Positions 16,748-24,486 of a stretch of DNA of 64,000 bases are shown one piece after another. The DNA lies in the NCBI RefSeq assembly GCF_900101625.1, contig NZ_FMYZ01000003.1, positions 310,001 to 374,000 of the forward strand, in the 5' to 3' direction. The position numbers and the translations under genes are program-made. Within the stretch, counting starts at the first letter, position 1; each line of letters opens with the position of its first letter. Origin of the DNA: Cupriavidus sp. YR651. GTDB lineage: Bacteria > Pseudomonadota > Gammaproteobacteria > Burkholderiales > Burkholderiaceae. The notes below the pieces were generated by a model. That model worked only from the letters and a program-made list of their open reading frames with translations, made no database searches and was not told the origin of the DNA.

Positions 16748-17239
16748 TCACGCGCCCTTGATTTGGGCGATGACGACAAGGATGACCGCCGCATTGCCGG
16801 GCTGCTGGGTTTGCGAGTACGCCGCGCGTGCGTGGCCGGCCTTGTCCCCGAGCAGGTCGGCGAACAGGTTCGATGCGCCGTCGAGCACCGCCGGCTGGTC
16901 CAGGAAACCCGGAGCGCTGGTGACGTAGCCCTCCAGCCTGACGATATGATCGAGGCGCTCGAATCCGCCGCCCAGGTACTTGTCGATCTGGGCCAGCACG
17001 TTCAGCGCGGCCAGTTCGGCGGCCTGCTTGCCTTCCTCGACGGTCAGGTCCTTGCCGACCTGTCCTTGCCAGACCACCTTGCCGTCGCGCAGCGGCAGCT
17101 GACCGGAAATGAACAGCAGATCGCCGGCACGGCTGACGGCCGTATAGCGGCCCAGTGGCTGCGGCGGCGCGGGCAGGGTCAGCGTCCGGGCGGGGGTCCC
17201 GCCGGTAGCGCCGGTGGTCGCAGTCGTCTTGTCGGACAT
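16748..17239 (-). CDS. RidA/YjgF family protein
   Basis: 163 residues with GGTTCTCC-derived AGGAGAACC ribosome-binding sequence before ATG 17239. The family core is RAGDLLFISGQLPLRDGKVVWQG, with a 30-residue N-terminal extension. The strictly conserved Arg of enamine deaminases (the R in 'RxxVxxxVYL') is replaced by a segment DHIVRLEGYVTSAPGF, which is typical of the larger RutC-like/'endoribonuclease L-PSP' subgroup. Function could be imine/enamine hydrolysis, but is unproven for this subgroup. Confidence 0.82.
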   Translation of the reverse strand: MSDKTTATTGATGGTPARTLTLPAPPQPLGRYTAVSRAGDLLFISGQLPLRDGKVVWQGQVGKDLTVEEGKQAAELAALNVLAQIDKYLGGGFERLDHIVRLEGYVTSAPGFLDQPAVLDGASNLFADLLGDKAGHARAAYSQTQQPGNAAVILVVIAQIKGA

Positions 17240-17535
17240 CTCGGTTCTCCTGATGGCTAGGTCGGTCAGATTGAGGTGCCTGCGGCATTTGCTGCGACTG
17301 CCGTGGCCTGCCTTGCGTCGAACTATAGGTGCGCCGTTGGCCCCGATAAAGCCGCACGGAAGAACATGAATTGATACACGGCGGAACAAGTCCGCGCCGG
17401 CCGTCCGCCATCTGTCAAACAGATAGGGGGTATCCGGAAAAATCGCTACTGGCTCGTCCGGAGCCCTCACTAGAATTCGCCGACACGCATCGTGATGGAC
17501 ACGGAGCGCAATATCGAGATGCAGAAGGTGTAGTG

Positions 17536-18639
17536 ATGAAGATTGCAGCCGTCGAGGCGATTGTTCTGCGTGTGCCGTTCACCGTGGGTGGCAAGTCTGC
17601 CGCCGGTGTGTGGGGCAAGGGCGACTTGCAGGCAGCGGACTCGCTCCTGGTAAAAGTGACGTCGGATACCGGCCTGGTGGGCTGGGGCGAGTCTTTCGGC
17701 TTTACGGCCATTCCCGCGGTGAAGGCGGTCATCGAGACGATGATCGGGCCCGCATGCATTGGCCTGGATGCGGGCGCGATCGAGTCGATCTCGCAGGACC
17801 TGCAACGGCGCTTTCACATCTTTGGCCGCAGTGGTGCCGTGACGTTCGCGCTGTCGGCACTCGACATCGCACTGTGGGACCTGGCCGGCAAGGCGGCGGG
17901 CAAGCCGGTGCATGCGCTGCTCGGCGGTGCGCGCCGCACCAGCCTGCCGGCCTATGCGAGCCTGATTCGCTACGCGGATAGTGACGCGATCACGGCGAAT
18001 ATCCACCGCGCGATTGACGAGGGCTACCGCTCGCTCAAGCTCCACGAAGTCGATCTCGCGGTCATTGAAGCGGCCCGCAAGGCGGCCGGTCCCGACGTCG
18101 AGATCACCCTCGATGTGAACTGCCCGTGGTCGCTGCGCGAGGCGATTGATATCTCCGCGAAGCTGGAGCCCTTCGGGCTGCGATGGCTGGAAGAGCCGAT
18201 CTGGCCGCCGGAGAACTATCACGGGCTGGCGGCACTGCGCCGCGCGTCACGCATTCCGGTCGCTGCAGGCGAGAACGCGTCCACGCTGATCGAATTCCAG
18301 CAGATGCTCTCGGCCGGCGCGGTCGACTTCGTCCAGCCGAGTCCGGCAAAGATGGGCGGCATCACCGAACTGCGCAAGGTCATGGCACTCGCGGATGCGC
18401 ACAACGTGGCGGTCATGGTGCATACGTTCTATGACGGTCCGGGGTTGCTCGCCAGCATCCATGCCACCGCTGCACTGGGCGATGCCGGGTCGATGATCGA
18501 GTGGCGCTACTTCGATATGGCCGCCGACCTGTATGGCGGCGCCCTGCGCCCACGTGACGGGCACATTGACGTTCCCCAGGGGCCGGGCCTTGGCTTCGAC
18601 CCCGATCCCGCAGTCATCGAACGCTACCGCGTCGACTGA
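17536..18639 (+). CDS. Mandelate racemase/muconate-lactonizing enzyme family (enolase superfamily)
   Basis: 367 residues. The N-terminal capping domain is followed by a TIM barrel with metal ligands in LDVNCPW (Asp), WLEEPIW (Glu) and AAGENAS (Glu), and a C-terminal MVHTFYDGPG His. The usual general-base motif Lys-X-Lys reads Lys168-Leu-His170. It probably abstracts a proton alpha to a carboxylate to racemise or dehydrate an acid-sugar-like substrate. A TRAP transporter follows in the same direction after about 110 bases, so it likely acts on the acid imported by that transporter. Confidence 0.85.
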   Translation: MKIAAVEAIVLRVPFTVGGKSAAGVWGKGDLQAADSLLVKVTSDTGLVGWGESFGFTAIPAVKAVIETMIGPACIGLDAGAIESISQDLQRRFHIFGRSGAVTFALSALDIALWDLAGKAAGKPVHALLGGARRTSLPAYASLIRYADSDAITANIHRAIDEGYRSLKLHEVDLAVIEAARKAAGPDVEITLDVNCPWSLREAIDISAKLEPFGLRWLEEPIWPPENYHGLAALRRASRIPVAAGENASTLIEFQQMLSAGAVDFVQPSPAKMGGITELRKVMALADAHNVAVMVHTFYDGPGLLASIHATAALGDAGSMIEWRYFDMAADLYGGALRPRDGHIDVPQGPGLGFDPDPAVIERYRVD

Positions 18640-18691
18640 CATTCCTGACGCACGCACGCGTCCCTTTCCAAGAAAAAGAACAACACACGCT

Positions 18692-18722
18692 GCATCCCCC
18701 GCGCTAGCGCGCGGCGGGGTGC
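18692..18722 (+). other. Intergenic hairpin between the enolase-family gene and dctP
   Basis: An imperfect GC-rich hairpin centred on the perfect palindrome GCGCTAGCGC (18701-18710), with flanking CCCC and GGGGTGC arms. It may attenuate or stabilise the message between the enzyme and transporter genes. It lacks a T-tract. Confidence 0.35.
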
Positions 18723-18729
18723 TATCGCC

Positions 18730-18756
18730 ATGAAATCCAAAGGAGAACCAAATTGA
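18730..18756 (+). other. Eight-codon upstream reading frame overlapping the dctP start
   Basis: ATG at 18730 followed by seven codons and TGA at 18754-18756. The TGA overlaps the TTG start codon of dctP (18753-18755), and the dctP Shine-Dalgarno AGGAG lies inside it. It could couple translation to the weak TTG start or be accidental. Confidence 0.3.
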
Positions 18757-19775
18757 TAGACATTAAGCGTCGACGCATCATCCAGGGTGCCGCGGCCATC
18801 GCGGTGGCACCCGCGGCCGCCATCCTGCCGGGACAAGCGCGGGCAGCCGCCGAATTCACGTTCAAGTGCGGCCATGACCTGCCGGTGACGCATGCCATGC
18901 ACGTCCGGTTGCTCGAAGCTTCCGCGCGCATCAAGACGGAGTCGGGTGGCCGCTTCGACCTCCAGGTGTTCGGCAACAACCAACTGGGCGGGGATACCGA
19001 TATGCTCGCGCAGACGCGGTCTGGCGGCATGGAGATGGTGCTGATGCCCGAGATCATCCTCGGCACGCTGGTGCCACTGGCTGCGCTCAACGCGGTCGGC
19101 TTCGCCTTTGACTCGGAGGAGCGGGCGCATGCCGCGATGGACGGCCAGCTCGGTGCCTTCGTTCGCGGCAAGATCGCTGGCGCGGGACTCGTTGCGTTCG
19201 ACAACATCTGGGAGAACGGCTTCCGCCAGATCACGAGCAACGCCAAACCAGTGAAGGGGCCTGACGATCTGAAGGGATTCAAGATCCGGGTACCGGTAGC
19301 GCCCCTCTGGGTGTCGATGTACAAGGCGTTCGGCGCGGGCCCGACCGCACTGAACCTGAGCGAGCTCTATTCCGCGCTGCAGACCAAGATCGTCGAAGGC
19401 CAGGAGAACCCGCTGTCGACGATCTATACCTCCAAGTTCTACGAGGTGCAGAAGTACTGCTCCCTGACCAACCATGTGTGGAACGGCTATTGGCCGGTGA
19501 TGAACAAGCGGGCCTGGGCGACGGTGCCGCAACCGCTGCAGGAGATCGTGACCCGTCATGTCAACCGCTCTGCAATGGATCTGCGCGCGGACGTGGCCAG
19601 GCTGAATGCCAGCCTCGAAACCACGCTTGCGCAAAAGGGGATGACGGTCAATCGCACCGACCCGAAGCCATTCCGCGAAGCGCTGCGCAAGGCGGGTTTC
19701 TACGACGAGTGGAAGAAGAAGTTCGGTTCGCAAGCCTGGGATGTGCTTCTGCAGTACGCGCCGGGTCTCGCCTGA
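18753..19775 (+). CDS. dctP: TRAP transporter solute receptor, DctP family
   Basis: 340 residues from a TTG start, chosen because AGGAG lies seven bases upstream and no in-frame ATG exists. The N-terminus KRRRIIQGAAAIAVAPAAAI resembles a twin-arginine signal, then a cleavage site near AQARAA. The receptor body has the DctP pattern (FKCGHDLPVTHAMH; conserved Arg in FKIRVPVAP; NPLSTIYTSKF). It binds an organic acid in the periplasm for the fused DctQM permease encoded next. Confidence 0.9.
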   Translation: MIDIKRRRIIQGAAAIAVAPAAAILPGQARAAAEFTFKCGHDLPVTHAMHVRLLEASARIKTESGGRFDLQVFGNNQLGGDTDMLAQTRSGGMEMVLMPEIILGTLVPLAALNAVGFAFDSEERAHAAMDGQLGAFVRGKIAGAGLVAFDNIWENGFRQITSNAKPVKGPDDLKGFKIRVPVAPLWVSMYKAFGAGPTALNLSELYSALQTKIVEGQENPLSTIYTSKFYEVQKYCSLTNHVWNGYWPVMNKRAWATVPQPLQEIVTRHVNRSAMDLRADVARLNASLETTLAQKGMTVNRTDPKPFREALRKAGFYDEWKKKFGSQAWDVLLQYAPGLA

Positions 19776-19808
19776 GATCGTCGGTCCACTATCGGAAGGA
19801 ACTACCCC

Positions 19809-21686
19809 ATGGAATCGTCGCTGTCTGACCGCGCCCTTTACGCGAGTCACAACACCGCGCTGTCGCGCGCGAGCCTGAAAGTGGAGCAGTGGATCGGCTG
19901 GCTGACCGAATGGCCCGCCGCGTTGCTGATCGTCGCCGAGGTCTTGCTGCTGCTCGCCAATGTCTTCTATCGCTACGTCGTGAGGGACCCGCTGCTTTGG
20001 GGCGACGAACTCGCGTCGCTGCTGTTCATCTGGCTGGCGATGCTGGGCGCCACCATTGCCATCCGCCGCGGACAGCATATGCGGCTGACCAGCTTTATCG
20101 GGCGACTATCGCCGCGCGCCAGGGCATTCGTCGACACGTTTGGCGATGTGGTGGTGGCGGTGTTCATGATCGCCATGATGCTGCCGGCGTGGGAATACGC
20201 GCGTGAGGAATGGGAGATCACGACGCCCGCGCTGGAAATACCGCATACGATTCGCGTCGCGGCGTTGGGGGTGTCGTTCACGCTGATGCTGGTGCTGGTC
20301 GTGCTGCGCCTCGTGCGGACGGCCAGGCTGGCGGATCTGACGATTTCCGTGGCGCTGGCTGGCCTTGTCGCGGCGGCCGTCCTCGGCAACACGGCGATGT
20401 TCCAGTCCCTGGGCACGCTGAACCTCGTGCTCTTCTTCCTCGTCGGCGTCGGGTTGATGGTCACCGTCGGCGTGCCGATCATGACGGCCTTCGGGCTTTC
20501 CACCGTGGCGTACCTGCTCGCGTCAACCCATACGCCGCTGATCGTGGCCGTCGGGCGCGTCGATGAAGGCATGTCCGGGGCGGTGTTGCTATCGGTGCCG
20601 CTGTTCGTCTTCCTGGGGGCCCTGATCGAGGCCATGGGACTCGCGGAGGCGATGATCCGGGTGTTGGCCGGCTTGATCGGGCACCTGCGCGGTGGCCTCT
20701 CCTATGTGTTGATCGGGGCAATGTATCTGGTGTCCGGCATCTCCGGGTCCAAGGCGGCTGACATGGCCGCGGTGGCGCCCGCGCTCTTTCCGGAGATGAA
20801 GCGGCGCAACGAGCATGAAGGCGAGCTTGTCTCCATGCTCAGCGCGTCAGGGGCAATGTCGGAGACGATTCCGCCGAGCCTGGTGCTGATCACGATCGGA
20901 TCGGTGACCAGCATCTCCATTGCCGCGCTCTTCACGGGTGGCTTCATGCCGGCGATTGTGGGTGCCGTTGCGCTGGCCATCGTGGTCTGGTGGAAGAACC
21001 GCAAGCGAGACGTCGCGCAGGCTGCGCGTGCATCGGCGTCCGATGTCATGAAAGCCCTGGTGCACGCGGCGCCGGCCATCGCATTGCCGTTCCTGATCCG
21101 TGCGGCCGTGGTGGAGGGTGTTGCCACCGCAACGGAAGTGGCGACCATTGGCGTTGCCTATACCCTGATCGTCGGAGCGATCGTCTACCGGCGCATCGGA
21201 TGGTCGCGGCTCTACCCGATTCTTGTCGATACCGCGTCGTTGTCAGGCGCGATCCTGTTGATCATCGGCTGCGCGACGGCAATGGCCTGGGCGCTGACCC
21301 AGTCGGGATTCTCGACGTTGCTGACCACATGGATGCAGGCCATCCCGGGTGGTGCAGCGGGATTCATGGTGGTGTCGGCGATCGCGTTTGTGGTGCTGGG
21401 CAGCTTTCTGGAGGGGATTCCCGCCATCGTGCTCTTCGGCCCGCTGCTGTTTCCTATCGCCAAGTCTGTTGGCGTGCACGAGGTGCATTTCGCCATGGTG
21501 GTGGTCTTCGCCATGGGGTTGGGCCTGTTTGCACCGCCGTTCGGCGTGGGATTCTATGCGGCTTGTGCCATCGGCAAGGTCAGCCCCGATCAGGCGATGC
21601 GGCGGATCTGGCCGTATCTGGGCGCGCTATTCATCGCGCTCCTGCTGATCGCCACGGTGCCGTGGATCTCGACGGGATTCCTGTAG
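19809..21686 (+). CDS. TRAP transporter fused permease, DctQM
   Basis: 625 residues. The first 190 form the small DctQ subunit with four membrane segments and the motif FYRYVVRDPLLWGDELASLLF. From about residue 195 the large DctM part follows with 12 or so membrane segments, including VGVPIMTAFGLSTVAYLL and MSETIPPSLVLITIGS. Fusion of both subunits is common in this family. It would import the substrate of the DctP receptor with sodium. The substrate is likely the acid handled by the upstream enolase-family enzyme. Confidence 0.93.
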   Translation: MESSLSDRALYASHNTALSRASLKVEQWIGWLTEWPAALLIVAEVLLLLANVFYRYVVRDPLLWGDELASLLFIWLAMLGATIAIRRGQHMRLTSFIGRLSPRARAFVDTFGDVVVAVFMIAMMLPAWEYAREEWEITTPALEIPHTIRVAALGVSFTLMLVLVVLRLVRTARLADLTISVALAGLVAAAVLGNTAMFQSLGTLNLVLFFLVGVGLMVTVGVPIMTAFGLSTVAYLLASTHTPLIVAVGRVDEGMSGAVLLSVPLFVFLGALIEAMGLAEAMIRVLAGLIGHLRGGLSYVLIGAMYLVSGISGSKAADMAAVAPALFPEMKRRNEHEGELVSMLSASGAMSETIPPSLVLITIGSVTSISIAALFTGGFMPAIVGAVALAIVVWWKNRKRDVAQAARASASDVMKALVHAAPAIALPFLIRAAVVEGVATATEVATIGVAYTLIVGAIVYRRIGWSRLYPILVDTASLSGAILLIIGCATAMAWALTQSGFSTLLTTWMQAIPGGAAGFMVVSAIAFVVLGSFLEGIPAIVLFGPLLFPIAKSVGVHEVHFAMVVVFAMGLGLFAPPFGVGFYAACAIGKVSPDQAMRRIWPYLGALFIALLLIATVPWISTGFL

Positions 21687-21689
21687 ACG

Positions 21690-21732
21690 ATGGCGCGGCC
21701 GATGGAGCCAATAAGGCCAAAGGCCGCGCCAT
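21690..21732. terminator. Bidirectional hairpin between convergent genes
   Basis: Perfect 11-bp stem ATGGCGCGGCC (21690-21700) and GGCCGCGCCAT (21722-21732), four bases after the DctQM stop and just before the ohrR stop. No T-tract, so the terminator role is inferred from position and stem strength. Confidence 0.6.
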
Positions 21733-21734
21733 GG

Positions 21735-22208
21735 CTATGACTTGTCGGACATGGACCGGATCAGGTTGTCGCGCAGCGCGGCGACGGACTGTTGCGTGGT
21801 CTGGAATTCGTTTGGCGTCAGGCCGCAGGCGTCCACGAGGTTCATGCTCAGCGCCTTCTCGCGCAGGCGTCGTCCCGCATCGGTCAGGCTCACAACGACC
21901 TGTCGCTCATCCGACGGGTCGCGTTGCCGGTCGATGTAGCCCATCGCTTCGAGCTTCTTGAGGATGGGCGTCAGCGTGTTGGATTCCAGGAAGAGCTTCT
22001 CGCCCAGGCCGCTCACGGTCTGATGATTCTCCTCCCACAGCGCGATGATGGTGATGTATTGCGTATAGGTCAGGCCGAGCGCCTTCAGGATCGGCTGGTA
22101 AGCCTTGCCGAAGGCAAGGTTTGCCGAATAGACGGCAAAGCAGAGGAAATCCGCAAGCCGCGGATTGTCAGCGGCGCTCTTTTTGGCGGCGGCGTTGGTG
22201 CGTTTCAT
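21735..22208 (-). CDS. ohrR: MarR-family peroxide sensor, 2-Cys OhrR type
   Basis: 157 residues. The OhrR sensing region reads FLCFAVYSANLAFGKAY, with the reactive Cys at residue 23 and Tyr at 27 and 37; the wing is DPSDERQVVVSLT. A second Cys at residue 128 (VDACGLT) matches the 2-Cys subclass described for Xanthomonas OhrR (Cys22/Cys127). In that family oxidation by organic hydroperoxides releases DNA. No ohr peroxiredoxin gene is adjacent; instead it diverges from the bufferin-like operon, whose promoter carries two matching repeats. Target assignment is inference. Confidence 0.88.
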   Translation of the reverse strand: MKRTNAAAKKSAADNPRLADFLCFAVYSANLAFGKAYQPILKALGLTYTQYITIIALWEENHQTVSGLGEKLFLESNTLTPILKKLEAMGYIDRQRDPSDERQVVVSLTDAGRRLREKALSMNLVDACGLTPNEFQTTQQSVAALRDNLIRSMSDKS

Positions 22209-22268
22209 AGGGTCGTGAATGGGTAATTGCTGTCTGTATCAGTCTGTATCCGGGACACATTATAACTA

Positions 22269-22289
22269 CATCGCATCCGATTTAATCGA
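22269..22289. promoter_or_regulatory. Operator-like repeat, copy 1
   Basis: CATCGCATCCGAT-TT-AATCGA. It matches copy 2 (22324-22344) at 19 of 21 positions and ends six bases before the -35 element. It contains the dyad CGATT-T-AATCG. Candidate site for the divergent OhrR-type regulator. Confidence 0.6.
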
Positions 22290-22294
22290 TAGGG

Positions 22295-22322
22295 TTGACA
22301 TCCGTTTTTCCTCGCGTATTAT
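22295..22322 (+). promoter_or_regulatory. Strong sigma70 promoter of the bufferin-like operon
   Basis: TTGACA at 22295-22300, a 16-base spacer, and TATTAT at 22317-22322. The expected start of transcription (about 22329) falls inside operator copy 2, so a bound repressor would block it. Confidence 0.7.
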
Positions 22323-22323
22323 C

Positions 22324-22351
22324 CATCGCATCCGATGCAATCGAATGCGAT
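22324..22351. promoter_or_regulatory. Operator-like repeat, copy 2, with extended palindrome
   Basis: CATCGCATCCGAT-GC-AATCGA followed by ATGCGAT. It forms an interrupted palindrome at 22325-22351: arms ATCGCAT/ATGCGAT outside and CGAT/ATCG inside. It covers the predicted transcription start and is 55 bases from copy 1. Confidence 0.65.
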
Positions 22352-22440
22352 TTCAAAACGAATTCGAACCCATTTTCTTCAGCACCGTTCAGGCACCGGA
22401 TCTGTTTTCTGACTCTCGACGTTTGACCAAGGAAATCACC

Positions 22441-22716
22441 ATGAAGCGTTCCCATGCAGCCCTCGCGGCCACCCTCGCTATTTCCCTCAACGCCCTCGCG
22501 GGCATGGCGCATGCCGCGGAGCCGGCCAAGGCCACGGAAAAGTGCTACGGCGTGGCGCTGGCGGGAAAGAATGATTGTTCGGCCGGTGCGGGCACGTCCT
22601 GCGCGGGCACGTCCAAGAAGGACTACCAGGGCAATGCCTGGGTGATGGTGGAGAAGGGCACTTGCACGCAGATCAAGACGCCCAAGGGTCACGGCTCGCT
22701 GAAGGCCATCCAGTGA
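22441..22716 (+). CDS. bufA1: DUF2282 bufferin-like precursor (BufA1/GigP-like)
   Basis: 91 residues. A signal peptide (about 1-25, ending MAHA) precedes a short mature part with four Cys at 35, 46, 54 and 75. The core [16 protein letters not shown], then [17 protein letters not shown], is the DUF2282 pattern. Proteins of this family are substrates of DUF692 (MNIO) enzymes, which convert Cys to thiooxazole-type copper-binding groups; C. metallidurans calls its member GigP. The enzyme pair is encoded further down the operon. It is the first gene after the operator-controlled promoter. Confidence 0.9.
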   Translation: MKRSHAALAATLAISLNALAGMAHAAEPAKATEKCYGVALAGKNDCSAGAGTSCAGTSKKDYQGNAWVMVEKGTCTQIKTPKGHGSLKAIQ

Positions 22717-23195
22717 CGACTCGCACAGGCCACGGTGCGGGCATCTCCGCACCACAGCGTGCCGAGGCAGGGATCGGACCGGCGACCGCCGCGCTGCAGC
22801 GCCTGATGCCGCAAGCCTTGTTGCTGCTGGTTGCGCGACTCGGCATCGCCTCGGTGTTCTTCCTGTCGGGGCGGACGAAGGTGGATGGACTGCTGGCGAT
22901 CAAGGCGTCGACCTACGAACTGTTTGCCTCCGAGTACGCGTTGCCGCTGATCCCGAGCGAACTCGCCGCGCAACTGGCGACGTGGTCCGAGCATCTGTTT
23001 CCGATCCTGCTTGTGCTCGGGCTGGCCACGCGTCCCGCAGCCGCCGCGCTGTTGGGCATGACGGCGGTGATCGAGATCTTCGTTTACCCCGACGCCTGGC
23101 CAACGCATCTCAGCTGGGCCGGCCTGCTGCTGCCCCTGATTGCCTACGGCGGCGGGGCCTGGTCGCTGGATCACGTTCTGGGGCGCCGCCGTTAG
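22713..23195 (+). CDS. DoxX-family membrane protein (GigT-like)
   Basis: 160 residues from a GTG start that overlaps the bufA1 stop (GTGA). About four membrane segments are seen ([20 protein letters not shown] near 35-55, then 90-110, 115-130 and 135-150). The DoxX motif is the [11 protein letters not shown] segment followed by [23 protein letters not shown]. DoxX genes accompany DUF2282/DUF692/DUF2063 in gig-type operons; a role in membrane redox chemistry or protection has been proposed but is not established. Confidence 0.85.
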   Translation: MTTRTGHGAGISAPQRAEAGIGPATAALQRLMPQALLLLVARLGIASVFFLSGRTKVDGLLAIKASTYELFASEYALPLIPSELAAQLATWSEHLFPILLVLGLATRPAAAALLGMTAVIEIFVYPDAWPTHLSWAGLLLPLIAYGGGAWSLDHVLGRRR

Positions 23196-23289
23196 CACGC
23201 CGATGCGTGCCCGGTAGCGCCACGGATTCCCGCGACAAACCGATTTCTTTCGTAAAACAAGGGCCTCTGCGGCCCGATGGAGAAACAAA

Positions 23290-24051
23290 GTGCGATTTAC
23301 CTCCACGCTAGCCATCGCCATGGCGCTGGCAATACCCACGTTCGCTTCGGCGGCAGAGCCGGCCGCGCCGCCGGGGGCCAAGAACATCGTCCTGGTGCAC
23401 GGGGCGTTTGTCGACGGTTCGGGTTGGCGCGTCGTGCACGACATCCTGATCCACAAGGGCTACAAGGTCAGCGTCGTGCAGCTCCCGCATACGACGCTGA
23501 GCGAAGACGTTGCCGCCGCGCGCGATCTGGTCGATGAGCAGGACGGCCCGGTGGTGCTGGTCGGCCACAGCTACGGCGGCTCCGTGATTACGATGGCCGG
23601 CGCACGCGGCAAGGTGAAGGCGCTCGTCTACGTGGCCGGCCTGCAGCCGGACGTTGGCGAGAGCGTCGCGCAGCTTGCCGCTTCCATGCCGGCGGCCAGC
23701 GACGATGTCCGTACCACCCGCGATGGGCATCTCTACTTCGATCGCGCCAAGTTCGGCGCGGACTTTGCCGGCGACCTGACGACCAATCGCACGGACTTCA
23801 TGGCCGCCTCCCAGGTGCCGGTGACGTCCGCGGCGTTTGCCGCCGGCGCATGGACCGCCGCGTGGCACGACAAGCCCAGCTACGGCATCGTCGCCACAGA
23901 AGATCGCGCCCTGAATCCCGACCTGCAACGCTGGATGTACAAGCGCGCCGGTGCCAAGGTCACCGAAATCAAGGCCAGCCATGCCGTCTACATCTCGCAG
24001 CCCGAAGCCGTCGCACAGGTGATCGAGGAAGCGGCACGCAACGTGAAGTAA
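23290..24051 (+). CDS. Exported alpha/beta hydrolase
   Basis: 253 residues from a GTG start with GGAG seven bases upstream. A signal peptide (1-21, ending TFASAA) implies periplasmic location. The alpha/beta-hydrolase signs are the oxyanion-region HGAF at 37-40, the nucleophile elbow Gly-His-Ser94-Tyr-Gly-Gly, an Asp in VATEDRAL and a His in KASHAVYIS. It resembles the EstC/pyrethroid-esterase-like group. The substrate is unknown; being inside a bufferin-type operon is unusual. Confidence 0.85.
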   Translation: MRFTSTLAIAMALAIPTFASAAEPAAPPGAKNIVLVHGAFVDGSGWRVVHDILIHKGYKVSVVQLPHTTLSEDVAAARDLVDEQDGPVVLVGHSYGGSVITMAGARGKVKALVYVAGLQPDVGESVAQLAASMPAASDDVRTTRDGHLYFDRAKFGADFAGDLTTNRTDFMAASQVPVTSAAFAAGAWTAAWHDKPSYGIVATEDRALNPDLQRWMYKRAGAKVTEIKASHAVYISQPEAVAQVIEEAARNVK

Positions 24052-24133
24052 CCGGAAGATCGGACGGGCGCCTCGCTCTTCCGTACTTCCTGCCATCCGG
24101 CACCCCCCACTGATTCAATCCAGGAGAAATTTC

Positions 24134-24403
24134 ATGTCCATGATCAAGAAATCCAGCGCCAGCATCGCCGCCGCCGCCGCTCTCATCGCCATGGCGTCGA
24201 TCTCGATCGCCAGCCCGGCGCAAGCCGCCGGCAAGGAAGAACCGGGCCGCTGCTACGGCGTCAACAGCTGCAAGGGCACCAGCCTCTGCGCCACCGCCAA
24301 GAACGATTGCAAGGGCCTGAACGAATGCAAAGGCAAGGGCGTGCTGGTCAAGCCCAAGTCGGAATGCCTGAAGGCCGGCGGCACGCTGACCGAGCCGAAG
24401 TAA
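24134..24403 (+). CDS. bufA2: Second bufferin-like precursor, six-Cys type (BufA2-like)
   Basis: 89 residues. The signal peptide ends near AQA (residue 31). The mature part has six Cys at 40, 46, 52, 59, 65 and 78 arranged as repeated C-(K)-G units: RCYGVNSCKG, LCATAKNDCKG, NECKGKG, SECLKAGG. This is different from the DUF2282 peptide encoded earlier and matches the second bufferin class as I recall it. It is directly upstream of the DUF692 gene, so it is probably the main substrate. Abundant synthesis is suggested by an AGGAG ribosome-binding site. Confidence 0.85.
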   Translation: MSMIKKSSASIAAAAALIAMASISIASPAQAAGKEEPGRCYGVNSCKGTSLCATAKNDCKGLNECKGKGVLVKPKSECLKAGGTLTEPK

Positions 24404-24414
24404 GAAGCCTCCGT

Positions 24415-24441
24415 CCCGGCGCGGTGGTTCACCGCGTCGGG
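24415..24441 (+). other. 12-bp hairpin between the precursor gene and bufB
   Basis: Stem CCCGGCGCGGTG (24415-24426) with CACCGCGTCGGG (24430-24441), one G-U pair, GTT loop. It could be a partial terminator or RNA-stabilising element that keeps precursor message more abundant than enzyme message. Confidence 0.5.
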
Positions 24442-24486
24442 CCGGCCATGCATTGACGCTTATTGACGTTTTTCCGAGTACGAACC

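Noticed and set aside
16203..17411. 402-residue frame that would fuse an upstream segment to the cupin protein
   Set aside because: The upstream part is an out-of-frame reading of the RidA gene; the cupin protein has its own signal peptide starting at 16718.
18624..20078. 484-residue minus-strand frame opposite dctP and dctQM
   Set aside because: Antisense to two well-conserved TRAP genes; no recognisable domain.
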